This document shows, in pieces, positions 6,740-9,625 of a stretch of DNA of 9,625 nt. The stretch's first letter is position 1. Each line of letters starts with the position of its first letter. The position numbers were made by a program, and so were the translations under genes. A model generated the notes under the pieces. The model was not told where the DNA came from. It worked only from the letters and a program-made list of their open reading frames with translations, and did no database searches. Source of the stretch: Desulfobulbaceae bacterium UBA5611 (GTDB lineage Bacteria; Desulfobacterota; Desulfobulbia; Desulfobulbales; Desulfocapsaceae); assembly GCA_002424635.1 (NCBI GenBank), contig DIKT01000077.1, forward strand, positions 1 through 9,625. The letters are read 5' to 3'.

Positions 6740-7615
6740 ATGAGTAAGGAAAAACCAGATCAACCGTCCGACATTGCAGAACATAAAGGTGTTTTTCAAC
6801 GACTGGCGGCCTTGCTGCCGGGACGGGCTCCTGATACCACCGAGTCCCTGGAGCTTGAAATACAGGAGCTGCTGGAGGAAGGGGAAGAGCAGGGGCTGAT
6901 TACCAGCCTCGAAGAAAAGATGATCAATTCCATTTTTGATTTCCGGGTCACGAAAGTGGGTGAGATCATGACGCCGTCGGTGGAGATCGAGGCGGCGGAA
7001 GAGGCCACTTCTCTGGCGGAACTGGTAGAGCTCTTCATCGACAAAGGCTTTACCAGGGTGCCTGTCTACCGGGATACCCTGGATCGGGTGGTGGGCATCC
7101 TGCATGTCAAAAATTTATTAAAAATATTTTCTCCGGCCTCAAAAGATATTCCGCTGGCCGAGCTGTTGACCCCTCCTTATTTTGTTGATGAAAAAAAATT
7201 GATTGTCGATCTGCTGGTCGAGTTTCAAAAACGAAAAATCCATATGGCCCTGGTGACCGATGAGTTCGGCTCTATTCGCGGCTTGGTCACCATTGAGGAT
7301 ATCCTGGAGGAAATCGTCGGCGAGATTGAAGATGAGTATGATGTCGATGACCATGATGAAATCCAGGAATTAGACCATGATACCATTGTAGTGCAGGCCA
7401 GAGTGGATATCGAAGAGGTGGAGGAGCGCTTCGGCCTGGAGATGCCGGAAGGCCCCTATGAATCCGTCGGGGGACTGGTGGTTCATCTCCTGGGCAGATT
7501 GGCGGTCCCGGCCGATCAGGTGGAAGCTGGCGGGCTGCGTTTTGTGGTGCAGTCGGCAAGCAAGCGGCATATCAAAGCGGTGCGTATTACCCGCTTGATT
7601 GATGAAGAGGCATGA
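6740..7615 (+). CDS. CBS-pair / CorC_HlyC domain protein, YbeX (CorC) family
   Basis: This 291-residue protein has no predicted membrane segment. Residues 1-70 are an acidic N-terminal helix region (LEEEIQELLEEG-like). Two CBS domains follow: about 76-130 with EIMTP (75-79) and GFTRVPVYR (103-111), and about 140-195 with LVTDEFGSIRGLVTIEDILE (171-190). A CorC_HlyC domain (about 209-288) with ESVGGLV completes it. Length and order match E. coli YbeX/CorC, which lacks the membrane domain of larger haemolysin-like relatives. The family has been linked to Mg/Co homeostasis and ribosome metabolism; the exact role is unsettled. The gene overlaps lnt by 14 nt, the conserved ybeX-lnt arrangement, but ybeZ and ybeY are absent here. 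The ATG at 6740 is preceded only by AGGA at a long distance (6721-6724). Confidence 0.92.
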   Translation: MSKEKPDQPSDIAEHKGVFQRLAALLPGRAPDTTESLELEIQELLEEGEEQGLITSLEEKMINSIFDFRVTKVGEIMTPSVEIEAAEEATSLAELVELFIDKGFTRVPVYRDTLDRVVGILHVKNLLKIFSPASKDIPLAELLTPPYFVDEKKLIVDLLVEFQKRKIHMALVTDEFGSIRGLVTIEDILEEIVGEIEDEYDVDDHDEIQELDHDTIVVQARVDIEEVEERFGLEMPEGPYESVGGLVVHLLGRLAVPADQVEAGGLRFVVQSASKRHIKAVRITRLIDEEA

Positions 7616-9248
7616 CTGCAGAATAGTGAAGGACATAGCAAAAAAAATGCTAGTGCCGCTGGTGACCGCGGGTCTGCTCTGGCTTGGTCTTCCTGGCGGC
7701 GGTAATCTCTGGCCCTTGCTCTTTGTCGCCCTAGTCCCGTTTTTACTGACCGTGCTGAGACCTGCGGCCGCGCCGCCGGGTCGCTTGGTTGCTGCAGAAG
7801 GATTATCCCTCTCCGGTGTTGCTGTCTGCGGGGTGCTGACCGGTCTTTGTCACTTCCTGCTGCTGCTCTATTGGATTGTTATTGTGCTGGGCCGTTATGG
7901 CGGTCTGCCGCTTTATCTGACCATTCCCGCCCTGGTGCTGCTTGCCTTTTATATGAGTCTGTATTTTGGACTTTTTGCGCTGGCCGCCCGTTTGTTTGCC
8001 GTCCACATTCCATTGCCCTTTTCTCTGTGGCTTATGCCGGCTGCCTGGGTCGCCCTTGACTGGGTCCGCTCTTTTCTGTTTACCGGTTTTCCGTGGATGG
8101 ATCCCGGCTATGGCCTGGCTCATGTCCCATGGCTGATCCAGTCGGCTGAGCTATGGGGCCATTACGGCCTGACCTATCTGCTGCTTTTGATTAATACCCT
8201 GGTGGCCTTATTGATCCTGGCTGGTACCAAAAAGAAAGGGCAGCTTGGCTTGATCATGCCGGTTATCCTGCTGTGTAGTATTGTCGCTCTATATTCATTG
8301 CTGCGCTGGCCGCAACTGGAACGACAAATGGCGGCCAGCGACAGCATGCATATCGGCGTGGTTCAGGGCAATATAGCCCAGGATGAAAAGTGGTCTCCCG
8401 GCCTGCAGCAGAAAACTTTGGAAAATTATATCGGCCAGAGTCAGGAGCTGACCAAGGAGGGCCGATCCGTGCTGGTGGTCTGGCCGGAAACAGCCCTGCC
8501 GTTTTATGCGGTCGACCACCCTTTACTGCCATTAGTACGTGATCTGGCGGTGCAGGAACAGATAGCACTGCTCACCGGCGCCCCCTGGTTTAAACAGCCG
8601 GCCGCGAGTGACCAGGATATGGAGACCAGCTATTATAACAGCGCCCTGCTGGTTGACGCCGGCGGGCGGATCGCCGATATCTATTCGAAAAGCCATCTGG
8701 TACCTTTTGGCGAATATGTGCCCTTGCGAACAATGCTGCCCTTTCTGGCCCCACTTGTTGAGGCCGTGGGAGATTTCAGTGCCGGCTCAATTCAGCAGGC
8801 CCTTACTTGTCAGAATGCCAGGATTGGAGTATTGATCTGCTTCGAATCCATCTTTCCTGATATTGCTCGACAATGGGTGGAAGCCCAGGCTAATGTCCTG
8901 GTCAATCTGACCAATGATGCCTGGTATGGCCGGTCCAGCGCTCCCCATCACAGTCTGGCCATGGCAGTATTGCGCTCGGTGGAGACCAGGCGCAGTATGG
9001 TCCGGGCGGCTAATACCGGCTTTTCCGGCTTTATTGATCCTCTGGGGCGGTTGCAACAGGTCTCTCCGCTTTTTGAGCCCTGGGCCGGAAGTGCTGAGGT
9101 CGTCCTGATGGAAGAAAAAACCTGGTTTGTCCGCGGCGGCTATCTTTTTGCCCCTTTCTGTCTGGTGCTAGCTCTTGTCTCCGTACTGTGGGTTGTTGCC
9201 TTTAAACCAGGATTAAAACAAGTTAAGAACCCTTATATTAATTGTTGA
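7602..9248 (+). CDS. lnt: Apolipoprotein N-acyltransferase
   Basis: This 548-residue inner-membrane enzyme adds the third acyl chain to the N-terminal Cys of lipoproteins, taking it from phospholipid. Residues about 14-240 hold the hydrophobic transmembrane helices typical of Lnt. Residues about 248-505 are a nitrilase domain with the catalytic triad E296 (VVWPETALPF), K363 (IYSKSHLVPFGEY) and C413 (IGVLICFES), spaced much as E267/K335/C387 in E. coli. A last membrane helix (about 512-533) follows. The ATG at 7602 gives a 14-nt overlap with corC, which fits translational coupling; GTG at 7626 and ATG at 7647 (GAAGGA 13 nt upstream) are alternatives. The last codons and the stop lie inside an inverted repeat element, so the short tail after the final helix (KNPYINC) may be element-derived. 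The catalytic core is intact. Confidence 0.95.
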   Translation: MKRHDCRIVKDIAKKMLVPLVTAGLLWLGLPGGGNLWPLLFVALVPFLLTVLRPAAAPPGRLVAAEGLSLSGVAVCGVLTGLCHFLLLLYWIVIVLGRYGGLPLYLTIPALVLLAFYMSLYFGLFALAARLFAVHIPLPFSLWLMPAAWVALDWVRSFLFTGFPWMDPGYGLAHVPWLIQSAELWGHYGLTYLLLLINTLVALLILAGTKKKGQLGLIMPVILLCSIVALYSLLRWPQLERQMAASDSMHIGVVQGNIAQDEKWSPGLQQKTLENYIGQSQELTKEGRSVLVVWPETALPFYAVDHPLLPLVRDLAVQEQIALLTGAPWFKQPAASDQDMETSYYNSALLVDAGGRIADIYSKSHLVPFGEYVPLRTMLPFLAPLVEAVGDFSAGSIQQALTCQNARIGVLICFESIFPDIARQWVEAQANVLVNLTNDAWYGRSSAPHHSLAMAVLRSVETRRSMVRAANTGFSGFIDPLGRLQQVSPLFEPWAGSAEVVLMEEKTWFVRGGYLFAPFCLVLALVSVLWVVAFKPGLKQVKNPYINC

Positions 9249-9298
9249 GTGCCAACATCGTTTACAAAAAAATGTGCCATAACATCGCGCACAAGTAG

Positions 9299-9325
9299 GT
9301 TGGGTAGAGCACAGCGAAACCCAAC
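9299..9325 (+). repeat. Short palindromic repeat, copy 3
   Basis: This 27-nt copy is identical to copy 2 at 1779-1805. Here it is preceded by GTAG, as often seen for this repeat type. Confidence 0.85.
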
Positions 9326-9375
9326 ATCAACAAAAGCCATACAACAAAATAGATACTTTTAAACGCAGATCAAAG

Positions 9376-9402
9376 GTTGGGTAGAGTGAAACGAAACCCA
9401 AC
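9376..9402 (+). repeat. Short palindromic repeat, copy 4 (diverged centre)
   Basis: The ends GTTGGGTAGAG and ACGAAACCCAAC are kept while the central loop reads TGAA. Conserved stems with a variable loop suggest the folded form matters. Confidence 0.75.
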
Positions 9403-9449
9403 AAAAAGCTGTGTAGAGCCGCAGAGCAACCTGGCTTGCACCTGATTTT

Positions 9450-9475
9450 GTTGGGTTTCGCACGCTCTACCCAAC
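9450..9475 (-). repeat. Short palindromic repeat, copy 5 (inverted)
   Basis: This 26-nt inverse copy begins GTTGGGTTTCGC and ends GCTCTACCCAAC. It faces copies 3 and 4 and forms the inner end of the right arm of the composite inverted repeat. Confidence 0.8.
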
Positions 9476-9540
9476 CTGTGACGATGTCGTGGCACATAAA
9501 AATGTGCGCGATGTTGTGGCACTCAACAAATAATACTTAA

Positions 9541-9625
9541 GGGTGTCTTGAAAAATGAGGATTTTTGTTCAAAATCAAGGCATGTGACAAATTTTACCGT
9601 AGGCATATAGTTGATATTCCGAGGA
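9541..9625 (+). repeat. Second copy of the 140-bp MITE-like repeat, cut by the window edge
   Basis: This aligns without gaps to 6511-6595 (68 of 85 identical), and both carry AGTTG.TATTCCGAGGA at the same offset. Its left end GGTGTCTTGAAAAATG (9542-9557) matches the inverse of the right end of the complete copy (6635-6650) at 15 of 16 positions, supporting true terminal inverted repeats. The right half lies outside the window. Confidence 0.75.

Larger units (their letters stand above)
9230..9543. repeat. Composite ~310-bp inverted repeat overlapping the lnt 3' end
   Basis: The arms run about 9230-9310 and 9464-9543. Starting from TTGTTGAGTGCC (9242) and GGCACTCAACAA (ending 9529) they pair through GTGCC..ACATCG, ATGTGCC, ACATCG and GGTTGGGTAGAG with few gaps. 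A weaker outer extension, CCCTTA...TTGAG, reaches back into lnt codons. Each arm contains two related ~20-nt units (GTGCCATAACATCGCGCACA type), and the middle carries palindromic repeat copies 3-5. It could end lnt transcription as a giant hairpin. No transposase ORF is present. Confidence 0.75.

Noticed and set aside
9408..9432. Possible sixth, decayed palindromic repeat copy (GTGTAGAGCCGCAGAGCAACC)
   Set aside because: Only the centre resembles the repeat, and the paired ends are lost; similarity is too weak to list as a feature.

Overview
The window looks like a chromosomal segment of an anaerobic, sediment-type bacterium, most likely Desulfobacterota (Desulfobulbales or a relative). This placement is inferred from gene content: two twelve-haem periplasmic cytochromes, a fused acetyl-CoA carboxylase carboxyltransferase, and repeat-rich intergenic DNA. 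No phylogenetic marker here proves it. There is no phage, plasmid, CRISPR or defence module.

Layout, left to right. Positions 1-1679 (+) hold two paralogous dodecahaem c-type cytochromes, the first cut by the window edge, separated by a strong hairpin. Positions 1680-2532 are gene-poor. They hold a nested inverted repeat, a tRNA-Lys(CTT) on the minus strand with an encoded CCA end and a candidate promoter, and a small minus-strand Cys-rich protein gene broken by one frameshift. Positions 2533-6344 (-) are a two-gene acetyl-CoA carboxylase unit: accC (biotin carboxylase) is transcribed first, followed by a 756-residue fusion of the alpha (AccA) and beta (AccD) carboxyltransferase subunits. No biotin carrier protein gene is present. 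Positions 6345-6739 separate this unit from a divergent pair and contain a 140-bp mobile-looking repeat. Positions 6740-9248 (+) are the corC/ybeX-lnt pair: a CBS/CorC_HlyC protein overlapping apolipoprotein N-acyltransferase. Positions 9230-9625 are a dense repeat cluster: a ~310-bp imperfect inverted repeat that runs into the end of lnt, carrying three copies of a short palindromic repeat also found at 1692-1805, then a truncated second copy of the 140-bp repeat.

Functionally, the cytochromes probably form a periplasmic electron-transfer pair. AccC and AccAD would supply malonyl-CoA for fatty-acid synthesis together with a carrier protein encoded elsewhere. CorC-Lnt belongs to envelope housekeeping. 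The most notable observations are the exact 24-Cys/24-His architecture and 3 x 4 haem modularity of both cytochromes, the alpha-then-beta carboxyltransferase fusion with altered zinc-ribbon spacing, the altered active-site loop of AccC, the broken Cys-rich small gene, and two dispersed palindromic repeat families.
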